Positions 9,611 to 19,529 of a stretch of 64,000 nt of DNA are shown here, piece after piece. Each line of letters opens with the position of its first letter. Positions within the stretch are counted from its first letter, which is position 1. Made by a program: the position numbers and the translations under genes. The notes under the pieces are model-generated. The model was not told the DNA's origin. It worked only from the letters and a program-made list of their open reading frames with translations, and searched no databases. Location of the stretch: NCBI GenBank assembly GCA_020525365.1, contig JAIZOF010000001.1, positions 1-64,000 on the forward strand, read 5' to 3'. Source of the DNA: Sulfurovum sp. Its GTDB lineage: Bacteria; Campylobacterota; Campylobacteria; Campylobacterales; Sulfurovaceae.

Positions 9611-9685
9611 GGCCCCTTCATCTAGCGGTTAGGATTCCAGGTTTTCATCCTGGCCACAGGAGTTCGAGTCTCCTAGGGGTCACCA
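9611..9685 (+). tRNA. tRNA-Glu (anticodon TTC), copy 2
   Basis: Identical in sequence to the copy ending at 9583. The duplication includes a few flanking bases (GTTGTTAT before, CT after), giving a 102-bp tandem unit. Confidence 0.96.
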
Positions 9686-9749
9686 CTATTTACAATCTCA
9701 TACTTTAATAGTTTTTATAGGCAAAATGGAAATAATTATATTGATATTT

Positions 9750-9825
9750 GGGTCCTTAGCTCAGCTGGGAGAGCGCTTCGCTGGCAGCGAAGAGGTCGTC
9801 GGTTCGATCCCGATAGGATCCACCA
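9750..9825 (+). tRNA. tRNA-Ala (anticodon GGC)
   Basis: 76 bases with encoded CCA. The acceptor stem GGGTCCT pairs with AGGATCC, the anticodon stem CTTCG/CGAAG encloses a loop with GGC, and the T loop is TTCGATC. It reads GCC and GCU codons. Confidence 0.95.
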
Positions 9826-9907
9826 ACCAAACTCATTTACTAATTTATTAATATTTTTCTTAATTATGAACTATACGGGAATAAGAGTATTTTATTGTCT
9901 TTATATA

Positions 9908-11557
9908 TTAGCTCTCAAATATTACCAACTCACCCTTTTTTAACTTTGGCAAAATATCAATCTTGATTTTTCTAATCTGGTACATTTTTTCTGTAGAAGA
10001 GAGATTTTTCTGTCGAGGAAGATTTCTAAGTTTCTCTTCATAGTAGGCTTGAAGCATCTGTACTAAAGCCTGTTCTAACTCCTTCTCATCCATTACTTTG
10101 ATATTTTCATCAAGTGAAAGCCCTACTAGTTTTGGATGCTCTTTTTCTCCCCTTATGAATGCCTCTAAAAGCTCCACATATCTCCCAAAAAACTTCACAT
10201 CAACTACATCTAATACAAAATCAACCAATTTTGGCTTCTCTAAAAGTGTTTTCAGAATACTTAACTGTGCTATATCATCTTTAGCCTGAGAGAAGTTCTC
10301 TCTAGCTTTGGCAGACTGTGCTTGCACACCAAACATAGTAGGTGATACACCTATAAGTGTTGCCGCTATGGGAAGATAGGCATCTCTAATAATGGGTGTT
10401 AATCTAAAAAGAAATTGCTTGACAACACCAAATGCTACCTCTTTAGAACGTGGATCATTCAAATTATGCTCCTCGACCATTTTTTCTAACACAAAAGGAA
10501 TAATTGGCTTAGCTTCACGTAAGAGTTTTGTCACCATTGTGCTTTGTCCTTTGGCAATAAGGTCAGCAGGGTCTTGTCCATCAGGGAAAAGTACCACTCC
10601 ACCATCAAAACCACTATAAGAAAGCATTTGTGCTGCCTTAAGTGCTGCGGCTACTCCTGCTTTGTCTCCATCATAGGCAAGAGTAATTTTTGGTTCTCCT
10701 TTGCGAAGTAGTGGAAGGTGTTCGCTTGTCAAGGCCGTCCCCAGTGTTGCCACCGCTTCAGTAAAACCTGCTTGATGGAACATTACAACATCAAGGTAAC
10801 CCTCACATACAATTAACTTTTTGTTTTTGTAGATACTTTCTTTAGCAAGATTGTAGCCATAAAGTAAACGAGATTTGTTAAAAAGTTTAGTTTGTGGTGA
10901 ATTGATATATTTTGCCGGATGATTGGTGATGGTACGACCCCCAAATCCAACTGCTGCACCATTAGGAGAAAAAATAGGGAAAGTAATGCGTTCAACTAAA
11001 CGCGCATAGTAACCACCATCTTCCCCTTGTGCAATAATCCCTGCTTCAGTTGCTTGCGGGCGCGGCAAGGAGGTAGAATCGAGAAACTGCATCACCAATC
11101 TACCTTCAGGTACATACCCAATGCCAAAACGCTCAATAGCATTCTGAGAAATACCTCGTTCATGTAAGTAATTCTTTGCTATTTTATTTTGCTCAAGATT
11201 CTTCACATACCAGTGTTGAATTACTTCAAGCAGTCGCTTGGAACTAGAGTAATCTGAACTACCTTTAATATAATTAAGTGAGAAATTAAACCCTGAAGCA
11301 ATCTTCTCGATTGCCTCTGGGTAGCTTAGCTTCTCAATTTCCATCACAAACTTAATAGCATCACCACCTACCCCACAGCCAAAGCAGTGGTAAATCTGCT
11401 TAGAGGGGCTTACTACAAATGATGGTGTCTTCTCTCCATGAAAAGGGCAGTTTGCCTTATAATTTGTGCCTGCTTTTTTAAGCTCTACATAGTTACCAAC
11501 AATATCAACAATATCAATGATATTTTTGAGAGATTCTATGGAGGATTGATCAATCAT
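9908..11557 (-). CDS. dnaG: DNA primase
   Basis: 549-residue replicative primase. The N-terminal CHC2 zinc finger has C37, H40, C58 and C61. The catalytic core includes the Toprim segment: the metal-binding Glu in VCEGYLDV and the Asp pair in LAYDGDKAG. The C-terminal part is the helicase-binding region, variable as usual. The TATAAT box on the minus strand ends 6 nt before the ATG and no Shine-Dalgarno is visible, so the transcript may be leaderless. It is divergent from the LapB-like gene with only 33 bp between starts. Confidence 0.95.
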   Translation of the reverse strand: MIDQSSIESLKNIIDIVDIVGNYVELKKAGTNYKANCPFHGEKTPSFVVSPSKQIYHCFGCGVGGDAIKFVMEIEKLSYPEAIEKIASGFNFSLNYIKGSSDYSSSKRLLEVIQHWYVKNLEQNKIAKNYLHERGISQNAIERFGIGYVPEGRLVMQFLDSTSLPRPQATEAGIIAQGEDGGYYARLVERITFPIFSPNGAAVGFGGRTITNHPAKYINSPQTKLFNKSRLLYGYNLAKESIYKNKKLIVCEGYLDVVMFHQAGFTEAVATLGTALTSEHLPLLRKGEPKITLAYDGDKAGVAAALKAAQMLSYSGFDGGVVLFPDGQDPADLIAKGQSTMVTKLLREAKPIIPFVLEKMVEEHNLNDPRSKEVAFGVVKQFLFRLTPIIRDAYLPIAATLIGVSPTMFGVQAQSAKARENFSQAKDDIAQLSILKTLLEKPKLVDFVLDVVDVKFFGRYVELLEAFIRGEKEHPKLVGLSLDENIKVMDEKELEQALVQMLQAYYEEKLRNLPRQKNLSSTEKMYQIRKIKIDILPKLKKGELVIFES

Positions 11558-11563
11558 AACAGT

Positions 11564-11585
11564 ATTATATCGAATTTGGTATAAT
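11564..11585. promoter_or_regulatory. Back-to-back TATAAT boxes for dnaG and the LapB-like gene
   Basis: TATAAT on the minus strand at 11564-11569 is followed by 6 nt and the dnaG ATG. TATAAT on the plus strand at 11580-11585 is followed by 5 nt and the ATG at 11591. Neither gene has a ribosome-binding site. Standard spacing from -10 to +1 would put both transcription starts at or next to the A of the start codon. The boxes are seen directly; leaderless transcription is inferred. Confidence 0.6.
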
Positions 11586-11590
11586 CTAGT

Positions 11591-12634
11591 ATGGAATATA
11601 TTCTCCCCACCTATGACGATCCACTATTTAGTATCCTCCTTATTATCATTATCAGCCTTATTATTGCTGTAGTGACATATGCATGGGGTCTTTATAAGCA
11701 ACAAAGGGAGGCAGGGAACCTACTAAAATTTCTTGATAAGTTTGACAGTGCTGAGTGTGCACTTGATACTGCAGATATGGTCTTTGAAGAACATATGTTC
11801 AAACCACTAACACTTCTTGCAAAAGCATTTGAAAACTCTGGAGAGTATCACAAAGCAATTAATATCTATCTCTATCTCATCAAAAATATTGCCAATGAAC
11901 TGACAAAAATAGAGTTAATGGAAAGGCTAGGTACAACTTATCTGCATGCTGGCTTTTTAGAGCGTGCTCGTACAATCTATATTGAAATTCTTAGGAAAAA
12001 CCCTCGAAACAAAAAAGTACTTTATGGGCTAGGGGTTGTTTATGAAATAATGCACAAGTATGAAAAGGCTAAAGAAGTACTTGAGCCTCTACATCTTCTT
12101 GGGGAAGATACCTATATTCTAGAAAAATTTCTTCAATTCTCTGAACTTTCAAACAATCATCATCTTTCAATCAAAAAAAAACTTTTAATACTAAGCAATT
12201 TTCTCAAAGAAGAACCTAGTTTCTACAGATATATTATTGATTTCATGCTTCGACTTGATACTAGGGTTGCATGGGAAAACATCGATACTGAGCGTATTAG
12301 GGAGATACTCGATATCTTATGGTACTTACCAAATTCACAACTCGATTTAGATATAATTACAGCCGATACGCGACTCTCAACACTTTATTATGCCAAAGGA
12401 TATCTACAAAAGCCAATAGCCAAGAGTGGTATATTTATACTTGATATGATTGCAAAGGCAAAAGAGAATGGATTTAAAGGAGGAGATCTTCAGTTCTCCT
12501 ACTTGTGTAAAAAATGTAAACAGAGTTTCCCTGTCTCATTCAAACGATGTCCTAACTGTATGGCAATTAATTCTATAAAAGTCGAGGAACAAATTGCAAA
12601 AATACGTACGCAAACAGATTACTCTCTACTCTGA
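11591..12634 (+). CDS. LapB/YciM-like TPR protein with C-terminal zinc ribbon
   Basis: 347-residue membrane-anchored protein. An N-terminal transmembrane helix (about residues 13-32) is followed by tetratricopeptide-type helical repeats over residues 50-200 and a rubredoxin-like CKKCKQ...CPNC zinc ribbon near residues 308-326. This is the same architecture as LapB (YciM), which links lipopolysaccharide synthesis to LpxC breakdown in enterobacteria; whether that function holds here is unknown. It overlaps rnhA by 41 bp. See the dnaG promoter entry for its start signals. Confidence 0.75.
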   Translation: MEYILPTYDDPLFSILLIIIISLIIAVVTYAWGLYKQQREAGNLLKFLDKFDSAECALDTADMVFEEHMFKPLTLLAKAFENSGEYHKAINIYLYLIKNIANELTKIELMERLGTTYLHAGFLERARTIYIEILRKNPRNKKVLYGLGVVYEIMHKYEKAKEVLEPLHLLGEDTYILEKFLQFSELSNNHHLSIKKKLLILSNFLKEEPSFYRYIIDFMLRLDTRVAWENIDTERIREILDILWYLPNSQLDLDIITADTRLSTLYYAKGYLQKPIAKSGIFILDMIAKAKENGFKGGDLQFSYLCKKCKQSFPVSFKRCPNCMAINSIKVEEQIAKIRTQTDYSLL

Positions 12635-13040
12635 TGGTTCCAGTTTGGGCAATCCTGGTCCTGGTGGGTACGGTGGCATTCTTGAGTACAATGGTTATTG
12701 TAAAGAGTATTATGGAGGAGAGGAATATACCACCAATAACCGTATGGAACTTCTTGGTGTTATTGAAGGCTTAAAGATGCTTAAGGAGCCCTGTGATATC
12801 ACAGTAGTATCAGACAGCTCCTATGTTATTAAGGCAATTAATGAATGGCTTGAGGGATGGGTAAACAAAGATTTTAAAAAAGTTAAAAATATTGATCTCT
12901 GGAAAAAGTACCTTGAAGTTGCTAAACCTCATCATATTAAAGGTATTTGGGTGCGTGGGCATAATGGACACCCACAAAATGAACGGTGTGATCAACTAGC
13001 ACGCACTGAAGCTGAACGCATACAACAAAACCTAACATAG
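12594..13040 (+). CDS. rnhA: Ribonuclease HI
   Basis: 148-residue enzyme that cuts the RNA strand of RNA-DNA hybrids. The four acidic catalytic residues are seen in [19 protein letters not shown] and RCDQLA; the basic handle region lies around residues 88-100. I take the TTG at 12594 as start because GAGG lies 6 nt upstream and no later ATG precedes the first catalytic Asp. The gene begins inside the upstream LapB-like gene and is followed 8 bp later by rnc. Confidence 0.92.
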   Translation: MQKYVRKQITLYSDGSSLGNPGPGGYGGILEYNGYCKEYYGGEEYTTNNRMELLGVIEGLKMLKEPCDITVVSDSSYVIKAINEWLEGWVNKDFKKVKNIDLWKKYLEVAKPHHIKGIWVRGHNGHPQNERCDQLARTEAERIQQNLT

Positions 13041-13048
13041 GAGCTAGG

Positions 13049-13720
13049 ATGACAGACTATAGTCGATTAGAAAAACGACTGACCTACACATTCCAAAATA
13101 AGCAATTAATTATTGAGGCCTTGACACACAAAAGTCATAAAAAGCCTTATAATAATGAACGGCTTGAATTTCTTGGAGATGCGGTACTTGACCTTATTGT
13201 CGGTGAATATCTTTTTCATAAATTTCCCAACTCTAATGAAGGAATACTCTCTAAAATAAGAGCCTCTTTGGTTAACGAAAGCGGTTTTGCGCTACTAGCA
13301 CGTGCTATGGATTTGGGTAAATATATCTATCTTTCTGCTGCAGAAGAAAATAATAATGGGCGCAACAAACCCTCCTTACTTTCTAATGCATTTGAGGCAG
13401 TTATTGGTGCAATCTATCTTGAAGCAGGGCTAGAAAAAGCTAAAGAGGTTACTATTGCCCTACTCGAATCAGCACACCCTAGGATAGATCTTGATGCCCT
13501 CTCAAAAGATTACAAAACTGCTCTTCAAGAGTTAACGCAAGCAACCCATGGGGTGATACCACAATATGAGATGCTTGGTTCCTTTGGTCCTGATCACAAA
13601 AAAGAGTTTGAGGTTGCCGTGATACTTAATGACGAGATCATTGCTACTGCTAAAGGAAAGAGTAAAAAAGAAGCACAACAAAAAGCTGCACAGATTGCAT
13701 TGGGGGTATTGAAGAGATGA
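13049..13720 (+). CDS. rnc: Ribonuclease III
   Basis: 223-residue double-stranded RNA endonuclease that processes rRNA and mRNA. The RNase III signature [13 protein letters not shown] lies near residue 37, with the second acidic site in [13 protein letters not shown] near residue 112. A C-terminal double-stranded RNA-binding domain ends in [15 protein letters not shown] precedes the ATG. It overlaps aroC by 4 bp (ATGA), so translation is coupled. Confidence 0.95.
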   Translation: MTDYSRLEKRLTYTFQNKQLIIEALTHKSHKKPYNNERLEFLGDAVLDLIVGEYLFHKFPNSNEGILSKIRASLVNESGFALLARAMDLGKYIYLSAAEENNNGRNKPSLLSNAFEAVIGAIYLEAGLEKAKEVTIALLESAHPRIDLDALSKDYKTALQELTQATHGVIPQYEMLGSFGPDHKKEFEVAVILNDEIIATAKGKSKKEAQQKAAQIALGVLKR

Positions 13721-14793
13721 ATACTTTTGGAAAACGACTAACCTTAACCACTTTTGGAGAGTCTCATGGCAAAGCGATAGGATGTATTCTTGATGGCATA
13801 CCTGCTGGGCTAAAAATAGACAAAACCTTTATTCAGTCAGAATTAGATAGACGCAAGCCAGGGAAAACAAAGCTGGAGACTGGACGTAAAGAGGATGACA
13901 AAGTAGAAATCCTTTCTGGTATCTTTGAAGGAGTATCTACTGGCACTCCTATTGCAATGATAATCTTCAATACTGATCAAAAAAGTAAAGATTATGACAG
14001 TGTCAAGAATCTTTTTCGTCCGGGACATGCTGACTTTACTTACTTTCATAAATATGGGCTACGTGACTACCGTGGTGGTGGACGCTCCTCTGCACGAGAA
14101 ACAGCAGCCCGTGTTGCAGGAGGTGCTATTGCCAAACTAATACTTAAAGAGGTGGGAGTAAAAATAGAGAGTGGTCTATGTGAAGTTGATGGCATTAAAG
14201 CCGAGATTATTGACTTTTCTCATGCTCAAAACTCTAAGCTCTGTGCACTTGACCCAATGAAGGAGAAAGTACAAGAAGAGGCAGTTCTTGCAGCAAAAGA
14301 GGCACATGATTCTGTTGGTGGCGTGGTACTCACCCGTGCTACCGGTATCCCTGTAGGTCTAGGGGAGCCACTCTACTACAAACTCGATGCGATACTTGCC
14401 GATGCGATGATGGGTATCAATGCCGCCAAAGCAGTTGAGATTGGTGATGGTGTGGCAAGTACGCACCTCAAGGGAAGCCAGAATAACGACGAGATCACTC
14501 CCAAAGGGTTTGCAAGCAACCATGCAGGCGGAACCCTTGGCGGCATCAGTAATGGTGATACTCTCATTGTTAAAACCCACTTCAAACCGACCCCTTCCAT
14601 CTTTCAGCCACAGCAGACCATAGACAAAAAGGGCAACCCTGTCACACTCGAACTCAAAGGACGCCACGACCCTTGTGTTGCCATTCGCGGTGCTGTGGTA
14701 ACTGAAGCGATGATGGCACTTGTACTTGCTGATATGGTGCTGCTCAATATGGGTAGAAAAATGGAACACATTACAACACTTTATCAACAATAA
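13717..14793 (+). CDS. aroC: Chorismate synthase
   Basis: 358-residue FMN-dependent enzyme for the last shikimate step, EPSP to chorismate. Family signatures are present: TTFGESHG at residues 8-15, the RPGHAD region, [17 protein letters not shown] near residue 123, and RHDPCVAIR late in the chain. Full length. It is the last gene of the lapB-like-rnhA-rnc-aroC run; its stop codon abuts the stop codon of convergent rnhB with no gap. Confidence 0.96.
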   Translation: MNTFGKRLTLTTFGESHGKAIGCILDGIPAGLKIDKTFIQSELDRRKPGKTKLETGRKEDDKVEILSGIFEGVSTGTPIAMIIFNTDQKSKDYDSVKNLFRPGHADFTYFHKYGLRDYRGGGRSSARETAARVAGGAIAKLILKEVGVKIESGLCEVDGIKAEIIDFSHAQNSKLCALDPMKEKVQEEAVLAAKEAHDSVGGVVLTRATGIPVGLGEPLYYKLDAILADAMMGINAAKAVEIGDGVASTHLKGSQNNDEITPKGFASNHAGGTLGGISNGDTLIVKTHFKPTPSIFQPQQTIDKKGNPVTLELKGRHDPCVAIRGAVVTEAMMALVLADMVLLNMGRKMEHITTLYQQ

Positions 14794-15357
14794 CTATTTA
14801 AAAAGCATAATCTCATCAAGCCCCTTTACATAAAAGCTTTTACGGTGAATGAAGCATCTGCCGTATCTTAGCAATGCTTCATAGTGTGCCTTGGTTGCAT
14901 ATCCTTTATGGCGTTCAAAACCATACTTTGAGTATATGTTTGCCATTTCAATCATCTCCCTATCACGTGTCACTTTTGCCAAAATACTTGCTGCTGAAAC
15001 TTCTGGTATTTTTGTATCAGCTTTGACCATGGTCTTAATATTTGCAACACCAAAAGTACTATTGCCATCAAAAAGATAGTGTGCTTTAGGCAGTTCCCGT
15101 TGTATCTGCCTTAGACCCCTTGAAAGACATTTTGAGATACCTATAGTATCAATCTCTTCTGGTGAGAATCGAACAATACAATAGTGTGCTACTTGGATAA
15201 TTTGCGAAAAGAGTATTTCCCGTCTCTTTTCACTTAGTTGTTTAGAGTCTGCCAATCCATCTATCTTCTCTTTCAGTATGACACCAGTCATTATCAGTGG
15301 TCCTGCAAGTGGTCCACGACCTGCTTCATCAATACCACAAAGAGGTAGCCTATCCAT
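14794..15357 (-). CDS. rnhB: Ribonuclease HII
   Basis: 187-residue type 2 RNase H that removes single ribonucleotides from DNA. Key motifs are GIDEAGRGPLAG at residues 8-19 and an Asp in KADTKIPEVSAASILAK. It overlaps the end of recQ by 8 bp and is probably co-transcribed with it. Two RNase H enzymes (HI and HII) therefore lie within 3 kb of each other. Confidence 0.95.
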   Translation of the reverse strand: MDRLPLCGIDEAGRGPLAGPLIMTGVILKEKIDGLADSKQLSEKRREILFSQIIQVAHYCIVRFSPEEIDTIGISKCLSRGLRQIQRELPKAHYLFDGNSTFGVANIKTMVKADTKIPEVSAASILAKVTRDREMIEMANIYSKYGFERHKGYATKAHYEALLRYGRCFIHRKSFYVKGLDEIMLFK

Positions 15358-17128
15358 TTAATAGCCCTAAAAACTTCTCTCCATACCGTTCAAATTTTAC
15401 CTCTCCAATACCATGTACCTCTAGCATCTCCTCTTTATTTTTTGGTTGTTTAGCACTGAGCTCTTTGAGGGTTTTGTCAGAAAAAATAATATAAGGGGGC
15501 ATATTGTTATGTAATGCTATCTGCAAACGTAGATTTCTAAGTTTATTATAAAGTTCAATATTATAATCATCAACGTTAGGTACTTTGTATTTAAGAACAT
15601 TTTGCTTAATGCTCAACCGTTCTTTTTTAAGTAAAATTATATGCATTCCCTTTAGTACTTCTGCCCCAAATAGTGTCAATTTGTAAACCTTAAACTCCCC
15701 TATATTTACTGCACCAAGCTCTAGTAACTTGTCACCAATAGTCAACCATTGTGCCTTAGTATATTTTTTACCAATACCATAAACACTCAGATTGCTATGT
15801 CCATTCTGTAGTACCCGTTTCTCCTTGCTTCCTCGAAGCACATCAATAATATAATGTAGTCCAAACTTCTGCTCAGTACGAATTATGGTTGAGAGTAGCA
15901 TCTGTGTAGCTTCGGTAATATTGACCTTCTCAATTTCATGTATAGTACAGTTGTCACACTTGTCAACACAAGGTTCAATACAATCATCAAAGTAAGTTGC
16001 AATATTCTGGTGACGACATCTCTCACTATTGGTATAACGTACCATGCTCTCAAGCTTATTGAAGGCGTGTTCTTTGTAGGGTGTATCTGGTAAATCATTT
16101 ATGAACATCTTCTGTTGTACGATATCTGCAGCAGAAAAAAGTAATAGTGTTTCAGACTCTAATCCATCACGCCCTGCACGTCCTATCTCTTGATAGTAAT
16201 TCTCAAGTGTCTTAGGCATGGTCATATGCACTACAAAGCGGATATTAGATTTGTCAATGCCCATTCCAAAGGCAATAGTTGCCACAACAATCTGTATTTT
16301 ATCTATTACAAAGTTATGATAAGTACTATTCTTCTTCTCTGCTGAAAGTCCTGCATGATAAGGGTATGCTTTAATGCCTTTGCCTTGAAGATAGTTTGCT
16401 ACTGATTCAGTTGATTTACGAGAAAGGGTGTAAATGATACCAGATTCCCCATCATGCAACTTCAAAAAATTAATTAACTGCTCTTTACCATCTTTAATAC
16501 GGTGCCTAGCATATATAGTTAAATTCTCTCGAAAGAGTAATCCACGTACTCGCTTAGGACTTTGTAATCCAAGATTAGCAATAATATCTTCTTCAACTGT
16601 TTTGGTTGCTGTAGCAGTAAAGGCAGCAATAGGAATAGTAGGAAACTGTGCCTTAAGTAACGACAGCTTACGATAGTTCTCTCTAAACTCATGCCCCCAC
16701 TCACTTACACAGTGTGCCTCATCAATAACAAAAAAGTTAATCTTTAAATTATGCAATATATGAAGAAAGTGAGTATTGGTCAACCGTTCTGGTGCAACAT
16801 AAAGTAATTTAACTTTACCGTACCGTAATTGTGCTTCTATCTTCTGGCTCTCTTCGGCATCTTGCATCGATGAGAGCATAACTGCAGTAATACCATTGGC
16901 TTTCAGGGAAGCTACTTGATCATACATCAATGCCAATAGTGGTGAAATCACTACTGTCACACCTTCCATCAACAAAGTAGGAATTTGATAACAAAGTGAT
17001 TTTCCACCTCCAGTAGGTAAAATCATCAGTACATCTTTTTTATCTACAATTGTGTCAATCACCTCTTCTTGTAGTGGTCGAAACTGTTTGTGCCCAAAAT
17101 AGTCTTTAAGTATCTCAAATTTGCTCAT
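15350..17128 (-). CDS. recQ: ATP-dependent DNA helicase RecQ
   Basis: 592-residue 3'-5' DNA helicase. Walker A is PTGGGKS near residue 37, the DEAH box is in VIDEAHCVSEWGHEFR, and motif VI is in EIGRAGRDG. The four zinc-binding cysteines (SERC, EPC and DKCDNC) and a winged-helix RQC region follow, and an HRDC domain fills the last 80 residues, including EVHGIGEVK. It is the complete three-domain form. Confidence 0.95.
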   Translation of the reverse strand: MSKFEILKDYFGHKQFRPLQEEVIDTIVDKKDVLMILPTGGGKSLCYQIPTLLMEGVTVVISPLLALMYDQVASLKANGITAVMLSSMQDAEESQKIEAQLRYGKVKLLYVAPERLTNTHFLHILHNLKINFFVIDEAHCVSEWGHEFRENYRKLSLLKAQFPTIPIAAFTATATKTVEEDIIANLGLQSPKRVRGLLFRENLTIYARHRIKDGKEQLINFLKLHDGESGIIYTLSRKSTESVANYLQGKGIKAYPYHAGLSAEKKNSTYHNFVIDKIQIVVATIAFGMGIDKSNIRFVVHMTMPKTLENYYQEIGRAGRDGLESETLLLFSAADIVQQKMFINDLPDTPYKEHAFNKLESMVRYTNSERCRHQNIATYFDDCIEPCVDKCDNCTIHEIEKVNITEATQMLLSTIIRTEQKFGLHYIIDVLRGSKEKRVLQNGHSNLSVYGIGKKYTKAQWLTIGDKLLELGAVNIGEFKVYKLTLFGAEVLKGMHIILLKKERLSIKQNVLKYKVPNVDDYNIELYNKLRNLRLQIALHNNMPPYIIFSDKTLKELSAKQPKNKEEMLEVHGIGEVKFERYGEKFLGLLNG

Positions 17129-17186
17129 AGCAAAAGTGTAACGTGTTTTAAAAAAGAGTGGGATAAAATATGTCAGATTGTCATAT

Positions 17187-17870
17187 TTAGAAGAATTTAT
17201 AGCCTACACCCCATACTGGGTGAAAATAGTTATGCATACTGTTGGGATCTATCTTGTATTTAAGGCGGTTGATAGCGACATTGATAGCATTATCATTAAC
17301 CCTCTTACTTTCACTGCCCCACACCTCTTCTCTCAGATAGTCACGTGTCAATGGTTTATCAATATTATTAAAAAAGGTATAAAGAAGTCTAAACTCAAGG
17401 TTAGTTAATAGGACTTCATTGCCATCAGAAATAATAGTTTTCTGACTAAAATCAAGTATAAGTCCCTTATGTTTGAGACGTTCCTGCTTTTGCATAGCAC
17501 CTGAGCGTTTTAGTAATGCCTTGACACGAAGCACCAGTTCCTTAGGGCTAAAAGGTTTTGTCATGTAGTCGTCACCACCTACTTCAAAACCTGTCTCAAG
17601 ATCTACTTCTTTATCTTTAGCAGTTAAGAAGATAACTGGAATATCGTAACCAATCTCACGTAAATAAGCAATAAAATCACTTCCCTCTGTTCCAGGTAGG
17701 TTACGGTCAATAATCATAAGTGCAGGGATTTCTTCCTCAAGAAACTGCTCTACATTTTCAGTTGAGAGAAAACCAGTAACGGCAAACCCCTCTTTCTCAA
17801 GATGATACTCAATGAGTTCAAGAATATCTTCTTCATCTTCGATAATAACAATCTCTATGTTTATCTGCAT
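17187..17870 (-). CDS. OmpR/PhoB-family response regulator
   Basis: 227-residue two-component regulator. The receiver domain (1-120) has the acidic pocket IEDEED, the phosphoacceptor D55 in IIDRNLPG, and the conserved Lys in MTKPFSP. The C-terminal winged helix includes NVAINRLKYKID. Minus-strand TATAAT (17877-17882), preceded by TGC, ends 6 nt before the ATG and there is no ribosome site, suggesting a leaderless transcript. No histidine kinase is adjacent. The nearby PiT phosphate permease makes a phosphate-response role possible but unproven. Confidence 0.88.
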   Translation of the reverse strand: MQINIEIVIIEDEEDILELIEYHLEKEGFAVTGFLSTENVEQFLEEEIPALMIIDRNLPGTEGSDFIAYLREIGYDIPVIFLTAKDKEVDLETGFEVGGDDYMTKPFSPKELVLRVKALLKRSGAMQKQERLKHKGLILDFSQKTIISDGNEVLLTNLEFRLLYTFFNNIDKPLTRDYLREEVWGSESKRVNDNAINVAINRLKYKIDPNSMHNYFHPVWGVGYKFF

Positions 17871-17876
17871 AAAAGT

Positions 17877-17885
17877 ATTATAGCA
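17877..17885 (-). promoter_or_regulatory. Extended -10 box directly before the response regulator
   Basis: The minus strand reads TGCTATAAT and then six bases to the ATG. The standard spacing puts +1 on the A of the start codon. The box is seen directly; promoter function is inferred. Confidence 0.6.
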
Positions 17886-17935
17886 TATTGGAGGCTTGTG
17901 CTATAGAAACAAAATTATTTTTAGGAGGGGCTTGC

Positions 17936-19474
17936 CTATGCCACAAACCCTTTGATTATGTAAAAAATAAGTGCTGAGAGTATGGCCGCAGCAGGAACAG
18001 TGATAATCCATGCCGCAACAATTTTTTTAACCATACCACGCTTAATATAGTTCTCTTTAATTGCCTTTTTGAGCTTCTTGACTGCTCTTTTTTGCTCTTT
18101 ATGCTTTTCAATAAGTATTAGTTTTTTTGTTGGATCTTCATTGGTACAAGCATTAAGGTCAGCTTTAAGTATATGTAACTTCTCTATTTCCCCTTGAAGC
18201 TTCTGCTGATTCTCTCCCATATTTTTACTATCAAGCCATTCTCGTAAAAATCCAACACCAAAAACAGCACCTACTGCAATATGTGTTGAAGAGACAGGCA
18301 AGCCAAGCTGAGAAGCAATGACTACCGTAATTGCTGCTGCCATCATGATGGAAAAAGCACGTATTTGATCAAGCTCAGTAATTTCAGAACCAACTGTCTT
18401 GATAAGTCTAGGACCAAAAAGTGCCAGTCCAATAGAGATACCAACACCACCAATTACCATAACCCAAAGAGGAATTGCTGCTTTTTTAGAGACAGCAAGA
18501 TTAGTCAGTGCATCATTGACTGCTGCAAGTGGACCAACGGCATTGGCAACATCATTGGCACCATGTGCAAAACTAAGCATTGCCGCAGCAAAAATAAGTG
18601 GGATAGTAAAAAGTAGGTTGATATCTGTACGACTACCTTCCATATTCCCAATACGACTAATAACACGAGGTTTAACAAAAAAGAAAGTAATAGCTCCACC
18701 AATCATACCAAAAATAAGTGCTACGCCAAAAGTAGGTTTTTTTGTCTGTGGTAGAAATGAGAATACTTCTGTTAAATCTTTCCAAACATGCTTAAGCCCC
18801 TTAAGTGTCAAATAGGTTAAAAAAGCTGTTGCCATGATTGCTACCAATACAGGTACAACTTTTTTTGCTGCAGTAACCCTATCTTCTTTGTAAAGAATTT
18901 GTGATTTGACAACATAAAGAAATATTGCTGCTATCGCACCACCCAATACCGGTGAGATAACCCATGATGCAACAATTTTTCCCATAGTTCCCCAAGAGAC
19001 AATAGCAAATCCACCTGCAGCAATTCCACCTCCAAGTACACCACCCACAATAGAGTGGGTAGTAGAAACTGGTGCTTTGAGCCAAGTAGCAAGATTAAGC
19101 CAAAGCGCAGCAGACAATAATGCAGCAGACATCGCATAGACAAAGAGTAGTGGATCTCCCCCAAAAGCAGCTGGGTCAATAATACCTTTTTTAATAGTAC
19201 CAACAACATCTCCCCCAGCAACAAGGGCACCACCTGCCTCAAAAATAGAAGCAATAACAATTGCACCACCAATAGTCAATGCGCCTGCACCTACTGCAGG
19301 TCCAACATTGTTAGCAACATCATTTGCTCCAATATTCATTGCCATATAGGCACCAAATATTGCTGCAAGAACAAGGAATCCACCATGTGCCATATGAAAA
19401 ACAATACTATTGGTATAGAAAGCAACAACTGTGGCAAATACCGCTCCAAGAATTATTTTGATTGTATTATGCAT
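17936..19474 (-). CDS. PiT-family inorganic phosphate permease
   Basis: 512-residue inner-membrane protein. Two copies of the PiT signature are present, GANDVANNVGPAVGAG near residue 49 and HGANDVANAVGPLA near residue 305, reflecting the internal duplication of the family. There are about 12 hydrophobic segments and a charged cytoplasmic loop near residues 415-480. Expected role: low-affinity phosphate uptake coupled to cations. It lies downstream of the porin gene with 55 bp between, so phosphate may pass through both; this is inference from position. Confidence 0.92.
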   Translation of the reverse strand: MHNTIKIILGAVFATVVAFYTNSIVFHMAHGGFLVLAAIFGAYMAMNIGANDVANNVGPAVGAGALTIGGAIVIASIFEAGGALVAGGDVVGTIKKGIIDPAAFGGDPLLFVYAMSAALLSAALWLNLATWLKAPVSTTHSIVGGVLGGGIAAGGFAIVSWGTMGKIVASWVISPVLGGAIAAIFLYVVKSQILYKEDRVTAAKKVVPVLVAIMATAFLTYLTLKGLKHVWKDLTEVFSFLPQTKKPTFGVALIFGMIGGAITFFFVKPRVISRIGNMEGSRTDINLLFTIPLIFAAAMLSFAHGANDVANAVGPLAAVNDALTNLAVSKKAAIPLWVMVIGGVGISIGLALFGPRLIKTVGSEITELDQIRAFSIMMAAAITVVIASQLGLPVSSTHIAVGAVFGVGFLREWLDSKNMGENQQKLQGEIEKLHILKADLNACTNEDPTKKLILIEKHKEQKRAVKKLKKAIKENYIKRGMVKKIVAAWIITVPAAAILSALIFYIIKGFVA

Positions 19475-19529
19475 AAACCTTCCTTTACAGTCTTATAATG
19501 TTTAGCAAAAAGTATTGCAGCTCGTTATA

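Noticed and set aside
9501-9688. tRNA-Glu tandem repeat as an integration (att) site
   Set aside because: Both copies are complete and there is no integrase or foreign gene between or beside them; simple duplication explains it.
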